The position numbers were made by a program, and so were the translations under genes. Below, one piece after another: positions 20,406-31,197 of a DNA stretch of 64,000 nt (the stretch's first letter is position 1; each line of letters begins with the position of its first letter). Location of the stretch: assembly GCA_036925085.1 (NCBI GenBank), contig JAUPFP010000009.1:464501-528500 (forward strand), in the 5' to 3' direction. The notes under the pieces are model-generated. The model was not told the DNA's origin, made no database searches, and saw nothing but the letters and a program-made list of their open reading frames with translations. The DNA is from Brachycybe producta. Taxonomy: Eukaryota; Arthropoda; Diplopoda; Playtdesmida; Andrognathidae.

Positions 20406-20885
20406 ATGGAGAAGGTCTCCATTTCATCGAAAGTCATGGTACCTACAGGAGACACTAGCCCACCTGCGGCGAGCAATCCCGCTAGAGCCCAACGAGAGAA
20501 ATTCGCTAGCGAGAGGCCTGTGGACCCAAGGCGTCAGCCAGACGTCATTAGGAGTCGACCTCACAAGGAACCGAGAAGGGAAACGAGACCACAACCGAGA
20601 ATCGAGACATCCAGAAGCCATTCAGGTCGTCATCCTCACATCCCGGGACAACCCCGGAAAAGACAAGGCTCGACAGAGAGGAAGAGGCAGCGACGAGATG
20701 CGATCTTTGAGGGAGAACGTGGTCATCCCAGCAAAGCAACGCCTGGACCAGTCACAGGAGCAATCCCGAAGGTCTCACCACCGCCGCCCCGCAACAATGG
20801 CCAAAAGGAAAGCTGGACATGTCCGATGGGAAGTTGTCCAACCGGCAACAGTTTCGGCTGTTGTGTAAAGCAGCAGTCACACTAG
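20406..20885 (+). CDS. Accessory ORF-B of Gypsy-2 (Arg/Pro-rich)
   Basis: An open frame starts MEKVSISSKVMVPTGDTSPP and has a strongly basic Arg/Pro-rich body (DPRRQPDVIRS, RRETRPQPRIE). Its homologue on the minus strand at 48744-49049 shares the start, the PPAVSNPAR segment and ERPRDPRRQ. After that the two copies keep DNA similarity but change frames. Its last residues here read into the MITE. A short GT-AG interval precedes the ATG in two copies. The basic composition suggests nucleic-acid binding, which is inference only. Confidence 0.45.
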   Translation: MEKVSISSKVMVPTGDTSPPAASNPARAQREKFASERPVDPRRQPDVIRSRPHKEPRRETRPQPRIETSRSHSGRHPHIPGQPRKRQGSTERKRQRRDAIFEGERGHPSKATPGPVTGAIPKVSPPPPRNNGQKESWTCPMGSCPTGNSFGCCVKQQSH

Positions 20886-21931
20886 GCTGGTTTACAAGCT
20901 GCTGGTTGCTGCTGGCTATTAGCAGCAACAGCAAGCAGCAGCTGCTTTGGGTTCACACTTGTCCAGTCACTGCTGGTATTAGCAGTGCAAGTCATCCAAT
21001 CACCGTCTTGCAAAAACACAAACTCTAACAACAACCAACCCAAGCAGTGGAGTTTCAACTACCACTAGTGCCACTACTAGCAACAAAAAGCTCACACTAG
21101 ATGGCAGCAGCAGGAAGGGAGTCACATGACCAGCTGGTAGCTGCTAAATATGGACATGTCCAACTTCACCAGCTGCTGTTAAAATCACTAGCCTGCTGGA
21201 GAAAGCAGCTGCTAGTAGCAGTTCAGACTATGCTGCTACAGCACTACAACCAGCCAGCAGCAACCAGCGGCTGGGAAACCAGCCTAGTGTGACTGCGGCA
21301 TAACGGTTTGTTGTCTTTTGGTCGTCGTTGGGGCAGAAACTCATTTAGATAATTAGGTTTCTTTCATAGCAACGATGGGATCAAGGACGATAGAATCCGT
21401 TCGCGATTGGACAGGCCATGGACAGCGGTGATCATCCAAGTTTTGGATCACTGGCCCGTCGTTGTCCTTCACAACAATGCCGAACCAGGGACCCTTCAGC
21501 TGGTAAATCCGCAGCCTTGGGATAAGTCAATGTGCGGCATTCTGGAGGTGGTTATTTCTTCGATGGTGGCCACCTTGATTCCAGGCAGCAGAGGACATAG
21601 GAACGTCGTCCACAACCGATTGACCGAGCAAGATGGAAACGCTCACCTGGCCACACAGCAGCCCGACTTTATGGAGTCCATCGTTTTGGGAGCAATCCCA
21701 CAGTCTCTAGTCGTCCTGCTGCGTATGCCGGTAAGACCTGAACATCTTGACGACGGAGGCAGAACCAGGAGCCAGGAACCAACAGGGCCATCTGGAACCA
21801 GATCATTAGAGAAGGACCAGGAAACACAACGGATCGACGTGGACCAGTTACGACCCACGCCAAAGAAACCGGAGGAACGGGATGCAGCGAAGGAGCGTGT
21901 AAAAGTTCAAATTATCAATCAATATTTTTAA
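20819..21931 (+). pseudogene. Accessory ORF-C of Gypsy-2, split by a MITE
   Basis: The start MSDGKLSNRQQFRLL is identical to that of the intact homologue at 48067-48621 (minus strand). The frame is then cut by a 432-bp MITE. On the far side similarity resumes, including one stop near 21348. It becomes a long open stretch from 21407 with RPWTAVIIQVLDHWPVVVLH, GTLQLVNPQPWDKSM, ILEVVISSMVATLIPGS and HLATQQ. The two copies agree over about 150 residues, so this was a real protein. It has alternating hydrophobic strands but no recognised motif. It is the most C-terminal gene before the 3' LTR. Confidence 0.65.
20869..21300. mobile_element. PIF/Harbinger-type MITE with TAA target duplication
   Basis: The 432-bp element is flanked by TAA (20866-20868 and 21301-21303). 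Its left end reads AGCAGCAGTCACACTAGGCT. Its right end, on the other strand, reads TGCCGCAGTCACACTAGGCT. The inverted similarity runs on for about 45 bp with few mismatches. The paralogue at about 48550-48600 preserves the empty site with exactly the expected spacing. A 3-bp TWA duplication points to PIF/Harbinger. The interior is rich in CAGCTGCT-like repeats and non-coding. Confidence 0.88.
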
Positions 21932-22470
21932 TTTTTCGTTTCTTGGGGTTAAAAAATGGTTTTGAATTTGGGTATTTTTAGTTTTGAAATTGTTGGGAAA
22001 AAGGGGATTAAAATTTAAGCCAAAATTATTTCTCTTTAAAGTTTTTTTCTAAGTCACGATTGTGGAAAAGGGGTCATTGGTTTCTAAATACTTATTTTAA
22101 AGAAATTTTTATTTAACTCCTTGTTTTTATTTTGAGGAAGTTTTCGTTGTTTTATGAGAAGTACTGATATTAATTACAAATTTTGGTGGAGTATTCTAGT
22201 CCGGCACATAAAATAGTAATTGGGTGAAACGTAAATTTGAGGGTTGGGGGTTTTAATAGAAAAATCCTACTGTGATCGAATCGGCTAAAGAAAACCTGTG
22301 ATTTTATTGTGATATTCTTATTTTCAGAGTTCGAAAATTTTACGTATCGTTGTTCTTGATTACCAATTGCATATTATTTTGTCGTGGGGTTTTGCAATAC
22401 AACCTTTTGCGGTGGCTTATCAAGGTCCCCTAATTTATTTGACGTAAGTTCAGGGTGAACTTCCATCTTA
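21932..22470. other. Gypsy-2 3' untranslated stretch
   Basis: AT-rich sequence without an ORF between accessory ORF-C and the polypurine tract. It corresponds in position to 47400-47990 of the minus-strand relative. Confidence 0.5.
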
Positions 22471-23235
22471 GTTGGGGGTGAAACGATACGTCCAGGAGCG
22501 ATCCTGGCTCGCTTAGTTTTTTTTTGGATCGTTTGTTTACTTTTAGAGGGGCCTGGAACTTTGTCAACCCTCTGTACTCACGTACAGAGGATTGTCCCAG
22601 TTCCATCAGATGATGATGATGCCAATATCCTGTCTTGGGTCCCCTTTTTCTCCCAGTCCCACCCCTTAATACAAAGATCAGCTTGATAAGCCTCAGCATT
22701 AAGTCAATGGGGTTGTATTTTTCTGGAAATATTGGTTTTAAATAGAATGAGTCACATTTCTATATTTTGGTGACCACTGGTCAATCATATTGATTGGCCA
22801 GTTTGGTTTTTGATTTTGATTTTGCCCAATCAGAGAATACTGAGAAAGTGTTCTCAGTATCCTCTTTTTGGGTATAAATAGCCGTGTATTTTGATGTAAT
22901 TCAGAGATTCTGTAGATAGAGAATCTAAGCCCGATTTGGGATAAACCTCACTGAGAAATGTAAATAAACTGTTATTATACTTAAAGCAGTCGTCAAGTTA
23001 TTTTTATCTTTTAAAATGAAACGAAGGACTTCAACATTTTGTCATCTAGCACTATCAACCCAGGTGTAAACCTGGTTCTCCAGCACTAGATGCAACTTCA
23101 GAAGACAGCACGATCAACCAGCTTTTTACAGGCGAAAGCCTGAGGAGTGGCAGACAACAACAGATCCTTAAAACTGTAAAGGTTCTTGAAAGAGGAACTT
23201 GTGAGGAAACGTATGGGACTAATTTGTTTTGATAT
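22471..23235 (+). mobile_element. Gypsy-2 polypurine tract and 3' LTR
   Basis: The tract AGTTGGGGG (ending at 22478) precedes TGAAACGATACGTCCAGGAG at 22479. The LTR repeats the palindrome (22837-22860) and TATAAATA (22873-22880). It matches the 5' LTR through GAGGAAACGTATGGGA and continues to about TAATTTGTTTTGAT, where a (TA)n tract begins. The solo LTR at 27225 shows that the true end lies further on, so this LTR is truncated. Confidence 0.8.
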
Positions 23236-23249
23236 ATATTATATATATG

Positions 23250-23287
<38 letters not shown>

Positions 23288-23585
23288 TCATTTCAATTTC
23301 AGTCACCTCCCCTCCCACTTTTCTCTCTCTCCCCCTTCTACACTTTCCAAACGTTTCCCCTCACCCCCTCCCACTTTTCTCTCTCTCCCCTTCTACACTT
23401 TCCAAAGGAAGAGTTCAACATATAGTTGACCTTGAGAAAAAAAATGGTTCATTTATTCAAATTTATATAAATTCCGACATGCTTCAATGGTTTTTGTTAC
23501 TCCACACACACACACACACACACACAGACCTGGGATATTATATATATAATATACATATATATGATATATATATATATAACTATAC

Positions 23586-23623
<38 letters not shown>

Positions 23624-23792
23624 GGGGAAAAGGTTGGAAAGTGTAGAGGGGAGAGAGAAACGCGAAGGGGAAAAAGTGGAAGGGGGAAACTGAAATTGAA
23701 ATGAAAGGAGTAAAAAAAGGAAAAAAAGACGTGCATGTGCACAATTGCCTGTGAATTTTGTGCTCATCATTTATGACGGGTTACCCCACTAG

Positions 23793-23837
<45 letters not shown>

Positions 23838-23840
23838 GCC
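23226..23840. repeat. (TA)n and (CA)n microsatellites
   Basis: TA-rich tracts lie at about 23228-23287, 23540-23622 and 23794-23835. A CA tract lies at about 23502-23526. Predicted peptides such as IYIYIYIY across them are artefacts. Confidence 0.9.
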
Positions 23841-24335
23841 AGGTCTGTGTGTGTAACATCGGAATTTATATAAATTTAAATGAATGAACCACTTTTTTCT
23901 CAAGGTCAACTATATTTTGCACACTCCCAATCCAAGAACCCCATGATATTAAATTGGAGAGGGGAAAAGTTTGGCAAGTGTAGGAGAGAAAGAAAAAGTG
24001 GGAGGGGTGACTGAAACTCAAATGAAAGGAGTAAAAAAAGAACAAACAATGTGCATGTGCACACCAGAGAAAATGAAAAACTCATTTTCTCTTTGAAATA
24101 TAAAAAGGGGAGAAGATAATAGTAGCAAAATTAAACTACAGTTTATCACAGGCAATTGTACCCAGCATTATAATTTCTTATGCTCAGCCCTTTTATGAAT
24201 GTCATCATTTTCTAATTGGTTTGTTACTTGGTGTAACATCATAAAGGGGCAGAGGAAAAGAAATTCTAATGCTGGGCACAATTGCTTGTGACTTTTGCTC
24301 CCATCATTTATGACGGGTTACCCCACTAGTTTATT
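23290..24335. repeat. Interspersed repeat family ending in CCCCACTAGT, with fold-back
   Basis: The pyrimidine-rich block at 23290-23470 recurs at 50190-50450. It recurs inverted at 23625-24110. From about 24148 to 24300 the DNA folds back on itself: GGCAATTGTACCCAGCATTA pairs with a segment starting near 24250, a stem of over 50 bp with mismatches. The outer edge is GACGGGTTACCCCACTAGT at about 24315-24333. That edge also occurs at 23776 and, inverted, at 34862. The short hairpin before CTAG resembles a Helitron 3' end, but no helicase is seen. Confidence 0.5.
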
Positions 24336-25062
24336 AATAATTTACAATTGATTATAAATTTATAGCAAATGAAATTAACTGAAAATAATTATGATTAACA
24401 TGTTCTATGTGTGATTTTTCTCTTAGGTTAGTATAGGAGGCTATGAACAAACATTAGTTTTCAGCATCGACTCAAAGCGCTTCTAGTGTTATTTAGATGC
24501 GTAACCGGCGCCATTTTAATGCCCAGTAGTCAGTGGGAAGCTGACCCGCCTGTATCTATATGAGGCTATGGTTCAAGCATAGCCTCCTTATCCTAAAGGC
24601 CTGCTCCATTCAGCTTTCATGTTGGTAAAAGTATGGCGCAAAAATCATCTGCTAAAACCAATAGATGACAATCTTCTGGCCCCTGTTGATTAGATCATTA
24701 GCATTGTATCCTCATGTTTTTTTTGTTTTTTTTTTCATTTTCTGTTCACAATTATCACCACTTTTTAAAACTTTTAGTAGTAAATTGTCAATCAGTTTTT
24801 TTCTATGAAATGGTTACTGTGGTGTACCTGACTGTAAAAAAAAGAAAAACTAAAAAAATAAGTTTTCATGAAATACAATGTGATGCTGTCCTAAAAAACA
24901 TAAGTAGTAAAGATGCCATGAGATTGATAATTAAAATAAATAAAATAAAATAAAAACAAATAAAATAATACATCATAATAAAATAAATAAAAAAATAAAT
25001 TAAATTAAAAATAAATTAAAATAGAATAAAATAAAATTTAAATGAAATTTAAATGAAACTCA

Positions 25063-26179
25063 TCATTTCCTGTGCCTTATCCCACAAGCAGCAGGGTCGG
25101 CCTTGCTGGTTCTAACTTTCCACTCGTTCCGATTTTGCACCAAGCCCCCAGTGACCCCACATGCCACCATATCCCGTTTTGCTACCACGTCCCAGGTTTG
25201 CTTGGGTCTTCCTCTACCCCATTTTATTCCCAGGTCTAAGTTCATTGCCTGCCTCAGCAGCCCATCTTCCCCGCTCCTGAGGACATGCCCAAACCACTGC
25301 AGCCTATTTTCCTGCATCTTTTCTACTATATTTGTTACCCCTACACTACTCCTAATAAAATCATTTCTGATCCTATCCCTTCTGGTCACCCCACTCATAA
25401 ACCTTAGCATTCTCATCTCAGCTACCTGCATCCTATCCTCATGCACCTTCTTGATTGCCCAACATTCTGACCCATACAACATAGCTGGTCTGACTACTGT
25501 CCTATACCCCACTAGCCTGCCTCCATCTATGCCAACCTGCTTTTATCCGGTTTGTGATGTCTAAGTCTAAGCTCCCATCATCTTGCAGCACAGATCCTAA
25601 ATATTTGAAGTCATGCACCTGCTGCATTAAACTGTCCCCAAGTCTAATCCCCTCATTCAACTGTTCTTTCCCATCCCACTGAAATTTCATGTACTCCGTT
25701 TTTGCCCTACTTATTTTCAACCCCTTTGATTCCAAGGCATTCCTAGTCTCCTCTAACCTTATCTCGAGTTCCATTTTGGAATCCCCAACTAAGACTATGT
25801 CATCTGCAAACAGCATACACCAGGGGACCTCCTGCCTCACCCCTGCCAGTAACTCATCCAGGACCAAAATGAATAGACATGGACTAAGTGCTGAGCCCTG
25901 GTGCACACCAATCTTAACACAAAAACTATCAGAGAACCCCAGGCAGTCTTCACGCTTGTCCATGCATCCCTATACATGTCCCTCACCATATCTATATCTC
26001 TCACCCACCCCCTTCTTCTGTAAGACCTCCCACAATAACTTCTGTGGTACTCTGTCATAGGCTTTCTCTAGATCTATAAATACCATGTGTAACTCTTTCT
26101 TGGCAGCCCGAAACAGCAAAAATAGGGTGCATTGTGGATTTTCCTGGCATAAACCCAAACTGAGTTCCCCCAATTGCAT
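25063..26179 (-). pseudogene. RTE-like LINE, 5'-truncated reverse transcriptase
   Basis: Minus-strand order is as follows. MVFIDLEKAYDRVPQKLLW lies at about 26040-26095. GVHQGSALSPCLFILVLDEL and WCMLFADDIVLVG then give the catalytic F-A-D-D at 25799-25810. The post-RT region follows (KAGWHRWRQASGV, RPAMLYGSECWAIKK, LQWFGHVLRSGEDGL). The fingers, endonuclease and ORF1 are missing, so it is 5'-truncated. Two frame changes separate the three open segments, near 25510 and 25965. The 3' side lies in an AT-rich, AAATAAAT-type tract at 24920-25060. Clade placement as RTE-like is from recalled motif style. Confidence 0.75.
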
Positions 26180-27224
26180 TTAAATTAAACTAAATTAAAA
26201 AAAATCAAATTTATCAGCTTGGCTGTTCTGCTAGTTCAGAAACTTTGAACACAGAAATTACAGAATTTATGTAAAAACTTTCGAAATCTTCTCTCTGATC
26301 AACGGGACAAAAAAAATATTTCATAACTTGAATATGAATGAAGTTCATTCATTTCTTTTTTTCTTTTTAATCGAAAACGTTTTATGACATGAAATTTCTA
26401 TGTATTCCTGTGTAAAATGTCGTTGGATCATAGCCTGCTTAGGGTCCAGAAGATTGCGCCACCTATTGGTTTTAACAGACGATATGGACTCAAAACTTTG
26501 TCCCAAGATTACTATTGAATTTGAAGAAAATGAGCAGGTCTTTAGCAAAGTTTGTAGAGTGTGTAAGGCATGCTCATATCAGATGAGTCCCCCCAGCCCC
26601 TAAAAAAAAGAGGCGACACCATATTGAAACGTTTCTAAAAGGCACTTTTTCTATTTATGTTTTGCCATATTTTACACACTGAAACAACAGTTTTGTGTTT
26701 GGCTTGCAGTAAATTTCTTGCTTTTTGGTAGATATTTATTTTTTTATGTTTATAGTTTTTAATGTGTGAATTAAACAAAATAACAAATATAATATCTAAT
26801 AAAATATTTAATATATTTATTAAAATTTAATATTAATATTAATAATTTTATAATTATTGTAAAAATATTAACATTAATATTAAATTTTATTATTTATTAA
26901 ATAATAAAAAATATCTTAAAATATATAATATATAATGAAATTTAGTACATTGCATTAAATATTAACAATAATATTATTGGTATAAATATATTATTATTAA
27001 TTTATTATAATATACTAATAACAATAATACAATTATAGGTTTGTTATTGTTATTAGTATATTGTTATAATAATATATTTATACCAATATATATTTATATA
27101 TATATATATATACATTTATTTATATATATATATATTTATTGTATATATTTTAAGATACTAATTGATTATTTAATAAATAATAAAATTTAATATTAATGTT
27201 ACTACTTTACAATAATTATTATAA

Positions 27225-28053
27225 TGAAACGATAAGTCCAGGAGCGATCCTGGCTCGTTTAGTTTTTCCTGAATCATTGTTTTTATTTTGGATTGGCATG
27301 AAACTTTGTCAACCCTCTGTACTAACACGTACAGAGGATTGACCTAGTTCTATTAGCTGACAATACCAATATCCTGCCTTGGGTCATCTTTTGGGTATTG
27401 GGTCCTTTTTCTCCCAGTCCCACCCCTTAATACAAAGAGATCGTCCTGATAAGCAGTAGCATTGAATCAATGGGGTTATGGTTTTCTTGTGAATATTAGT
27501 CTTAATTGACGATGAGTCATTTTCTGTATTTTTGTTGACCACTGGTCAATCACATTGATTGGCCAGTTCGGTTTTTACTTGTGTTTTTGCCCAATCAGAG
27601 AATACTGAGAAAAGGTTCTCAGTATCCTCTTTTGGGTATAAAAAGGCCGTGTTTTGATATTTATCAAGCATTCTGTAAATAGAAAATCTAAGCCCAATTT
27701 GGGATAGACCTCAATGGAAAGAATTGTAAATAAAGTAATCTTATGCTTTAAAATTGGCAAGTTTTACTTATTATACCTACCGGATAGAACGAAAGTTCTG
27801 ATACTTCATATTCTCGAACTGCCAACCCAGGTGTAAACCTGGATCATCACTTCAAGATGGAACTTCAAGGGACAACACGATCGACCAGCTTTTAACGGGC
27901 GAAAGCCCGAGGGGTAGTAGACAGCTAAAAGATCCATTTTAACTGTAAAAGTTCAGCAAGGAAGAACTTCTGAGGAATAGGAAAGGGATTAATTTGTTCC
28001 CTTCCTCCCGAACCAGGATAGAATAAGCAGCTTAGCTTAGGTGGTTTGTTACA
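27225..28053 (+). mobile_element. Solo LTR of the Gypsy-2 family
   Basis: It starts TGAAACGATAAGTCCAGGAG and ends GGTTTGTTACA at about 28053. It has the palindrome ATACTGAGAA-N4-TTCTCAGTAT (27602-27625) and TATAAAAAG (27637-27645). No internal region adjoins it on either side. This is the only copy of the family here with an apparently complete 3' end. AT-rich flanks make the target duplication ambiguous. Confidence 0.75.
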
Positions 28054-28459
28054 ATAGTATTATAAAATTATTAATATAAAATTTTATTATATTATGTTTG
28101 TTATTTTGTTTAATTCACATATCAAATAACTAACACATTAAAAACTATAAACATATTTAAAAAACAAATATCTATCGAAAAAAACAAGAAATTTACTACC
28201 AGCCAAACACAGTGACGTTACAATATGGCGTCGCCTGCTTTGGGGGGGGGATTCTCTGATATGAGTACACCTTTACATACTCTACAAACCTTGGGCCTTT
28301 AGGATAAGGAGTCTATGGTTTGCGCACGGAATAAGGAGACATACGTCTCCGTCTCTTTATTATGTGGTTTGAGCGTAAGCCTCCTATAGAGTATAGAGTA
28401 CCTATAGGCGGCTATATAGTTTGTGTGTCCTTATTCTGTGCTTATGTATAAGTACATTA

Positions 28460-29067
28460 AAAATTCCACAAAACTGCCGAATATTAACACAGTTTTTAAA
28501 GTTACATTTAAAACTTACATTTTACAAAAATTTTAAAAACTATTTCTACTGGACGGTAATAAGTTAATAACCATGGTTAACTGCGGTTACGTATAGCCAT
28601 GCAGACCACTGGTTTCACTTAGTTCATTGCATAAACACTTGAATACATTACCCCTTCGATTGGCGCATGATCCAGTGCCGCCAAAGATCGAGCTAAATGC
28701 TGAACGGCCTTAAAAAAGAATTCTTTCTCGTTTGTAGTCATTGCAGATATTTACGAAATGAATGACTGTCAAACACACAAAATCACATAATATAACGAAT
28801 ACAAACAACACAAATCAACACATTCCCTACTATGATGAGTCTTGATGACATTCTCTATGATGATAGGGGATACTAGCGGAAGGCCGGAAACCAAATATAG
28901 TATAAAAAAAGAGGATGTAAAACTCCGCCTCTTCCTGTTAAGCAGAATTTGGCCGCCGTCAATCATATTTTGCGCGCACTGTATCGTCAGGCCCTACTTT
29001 TTGCCTATTTGTTTACATGGCCTTATACAAACCAATGCGATACTATGAAAATAAATAATTCAATTCA
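28460..29067 (+). mobile_element. Probable LINE 3' end
   Basis: The stretch ends with ATACTATGAAAATAAATAAT followed by TCAATTCAAT. This is a tail style common to CR1-like LINEs. The last 200 bp include a short open frame without recognised motifs. Only the tail supports the call. Confidence 0.3.
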
Positions 29068-30975
29068 ATGCAAGATACCTCCTCCTCCGGGTCTCCTGTA
29101 GACACTGTTGATTTTTGAATCGTCTGCTATGTAGCAGACGAATTGCTCGTTTCTCACACACTCGTTAACGAAGGAGGCAGGCCTTGACCAAAGCAGCTGA
29201 TGCCTCTTGCATCACTTCTTGGGGGAAGGGATCTTTTTCGGGGACTCAGCCCAAGAATAGAAGAAAACACCCACGTGGTATTTATCACGAAACACGACTT
29301 TTATTTCTCTAGCAGTTTTACACAGATAAAGAGGATGTTTTCTAGTGCAGGTGAGAGGTGCCTTGCACGACACACCTCTACTTATGGTTACACAGTTAAG
29401 TTAAAAGATAATGTTCTGGATGGGCACTAGCATAGTGTCCCACCACGACAGGTACAACAGGAACGACCAAGAGCTTGCTGGTGCTAGGCTTCAAATATGA
29501 TTTCACTTTGAAATCATGTGACAGTAAGCCACCAATAAGCTTTTGGCTTACAATTCAAATTTTAATGAGATGCAAAAGTAAAACAGAAATATCTCAACAT
29601 TGGGTCTATGGGGGACCACATGGGGGTCAAAAACCCATTTCGTTTTGTATAGACCCAATGTTAAATTTGAAACAATTAATCACGCCAATGCAACTCTATG
29701 GAGGATCCAAAAAGGTCATTTAAGCCTATCCATAGAGGTGCATTGGAAGAATTTTCAAGTGACAGTTTGGAGAACAAAATTATTTGAAGTCGATGAATAG
29801 TTCTCCAAATGATAAAGCCATATGTTAATGTTAACCAGTGAATGTTTACAAAAATATAATTTTCGTTCGTGACATTATTGGTAATTTATTGGGTGATAGA
29901 ATTTTAGGATGGACGATGGTCAATGGAGATCTATTGTGAGAAAATCAGCAGGGGTCATGCAGTGAAGTTTCTTTCATTTGAAGTGTTGACAGATTTAATA
30001 GCTGCAGGCTAAGAGAAGAGGAGGGGAAGGATCGGTTTACCGCCACCCCTTCCTCATATGATAGAAAAAAGAGAAGAGATGACATCACGTTGTCATGGTG
30101 ACGACCATGCTTTAGGGTGAATTGATCTAAGGGGGTGAGGAGGAACATTCGCGATGCCTACTCACAACCCTTTTTATAACTGTGAAAAGAAGAAGAAAGA
30201 ACGAGCAGACGATGCGTTGCTATAGTAACGCCATGCTGTCGGTTCTAAAAATTCGGGTTCGTTACATCAATGTGGCATGGCGGACAATTTCCGATCACAA
30301 ATGATTGTCAATGAGCCATATTAGAGTCCTTATTCAGGGTCCTTATTCAGAGTCCTTATACAGGGACTCTAAGCCATATGTCTAATAAGCGCCACTAGTG
30401 GCAGTAGGCCAAAACATGGCCCCCCTAAGAAGTTAGCAGACGAAACTTTAACATAGACTCTATGGAAAAATCGCTGCACCGGTCAGTTTTTTTGCCGTTT
30501 TCTCGCAAATTACTTGCCAAATTTTCGTGAATTCTTGAAAAATAAAGACAAAAGTACGTAGTTTCAAACCCGTGCATTAGTTTTTTTAATATTTCACATT
30601 CATTTGTTATTTTTTATCTTTTATTCTGAACGTTGCTGTTAAACCTTAGACTATTACTCTACTGGACTGGCAACTCCCACATATTAAAGCGTTAAATGCA
30701 TGTTCATAGGCATAGACCTGTGCGCCGCCGGGCGAAACCGCCGCCGCCGGTGTTTTTGAAGCAAAAAACGCCGCCGCTCACCGCTTGTACTTAATTAAAA
30801 AAAACCCGCCGCCACTCGCCGCCGGTGTATGACTGGTGGCCGCCGAATTCAAATTTGTTTTGGTTGGTTTTGTTTCAAAAACTGCCATAGTAATGAAATG
30901 ATACCATATTCGATATTTATCGATTTCAATTTATATCGATAATTACCACATTCAATGTATCGATAATTCGATATA
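29068..30975. other. Unassigned repeats: inverted repeats and a CCG-rich patch
   Basis: No gene is visible. CGTCTGCTA-TG-TAGCAGACG lies at about 29123. Exact 14-bp arms AACATTGGGTCTAT / ATAGACCCAATGTT are at 29596 and 29649. GAGTCC-type direct repeats are at about 30314-30370. A CCG-rich patch is at 30720-30845. The AGAGTCC repeats resemble the ends of the P-type transposon that follows. Confidence 0.4.
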
Positions 30976-31197
30976 TTAGAGCCCTTTATGGAGATAGTAG
31001 TGACAACCAGGGTCTTCCTTGTGGTTGGTTCCTTCAGTGACATGGTTACTGGCTGCCATTTTTCCTCCTAGAAGATTAGATCTACTGTTTGCACATGTTG
31101 TGATCACATTATTTTCAAATTTAGATCAAATATTGTTTCTTTTTTTCACATTTGTTTTGCATTTTTTTAATGAAATTTGATGAGAATGGCATGAAAA

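Larger units (their letters stand above)
24425..28400. mobile_element. Nested inverted-repeat complex
   Basis: Inward-pointing segments TCCTTATCCTAAAGGCC lie near 24588 and, inverted, near 28290. A second inverted pair is TAAAACCAATAG with CAATCTTCTGG (about 24653 against 26470). A third long pair is 26535-26830 against 28070-28298, which share GTTTGTAGAGTRTGTAA and CTCATATCAGA. The pairs suggest one or two DNA transposons with long inverted ends, later filled by a LINE, AT-rich sequence and a solo LTR. No transposase is recognised. Confidence 0.4.

Noticed and set aside
23229-23770. Tyr/Ile-rich ORFs as membrane proteins
   Set aside because: They are translations of (TA)n microsatellites and pyrimidine tracts on both strands.
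23290-24335. Firm Helitron call
   Set aside because: Only a weak hairpin plus CTAG-T edge is seen. There is no 5' TC end and no Rep/helicase, and the long fold-back is atypical.
27217-28065. TATTATAA as target duplication of the solo LTR
   Set aside because: It adjoins the left end, but on the right it lies 4 nt beyond the LTR end, and both flanks are AT-rich, so chance matching is likely.
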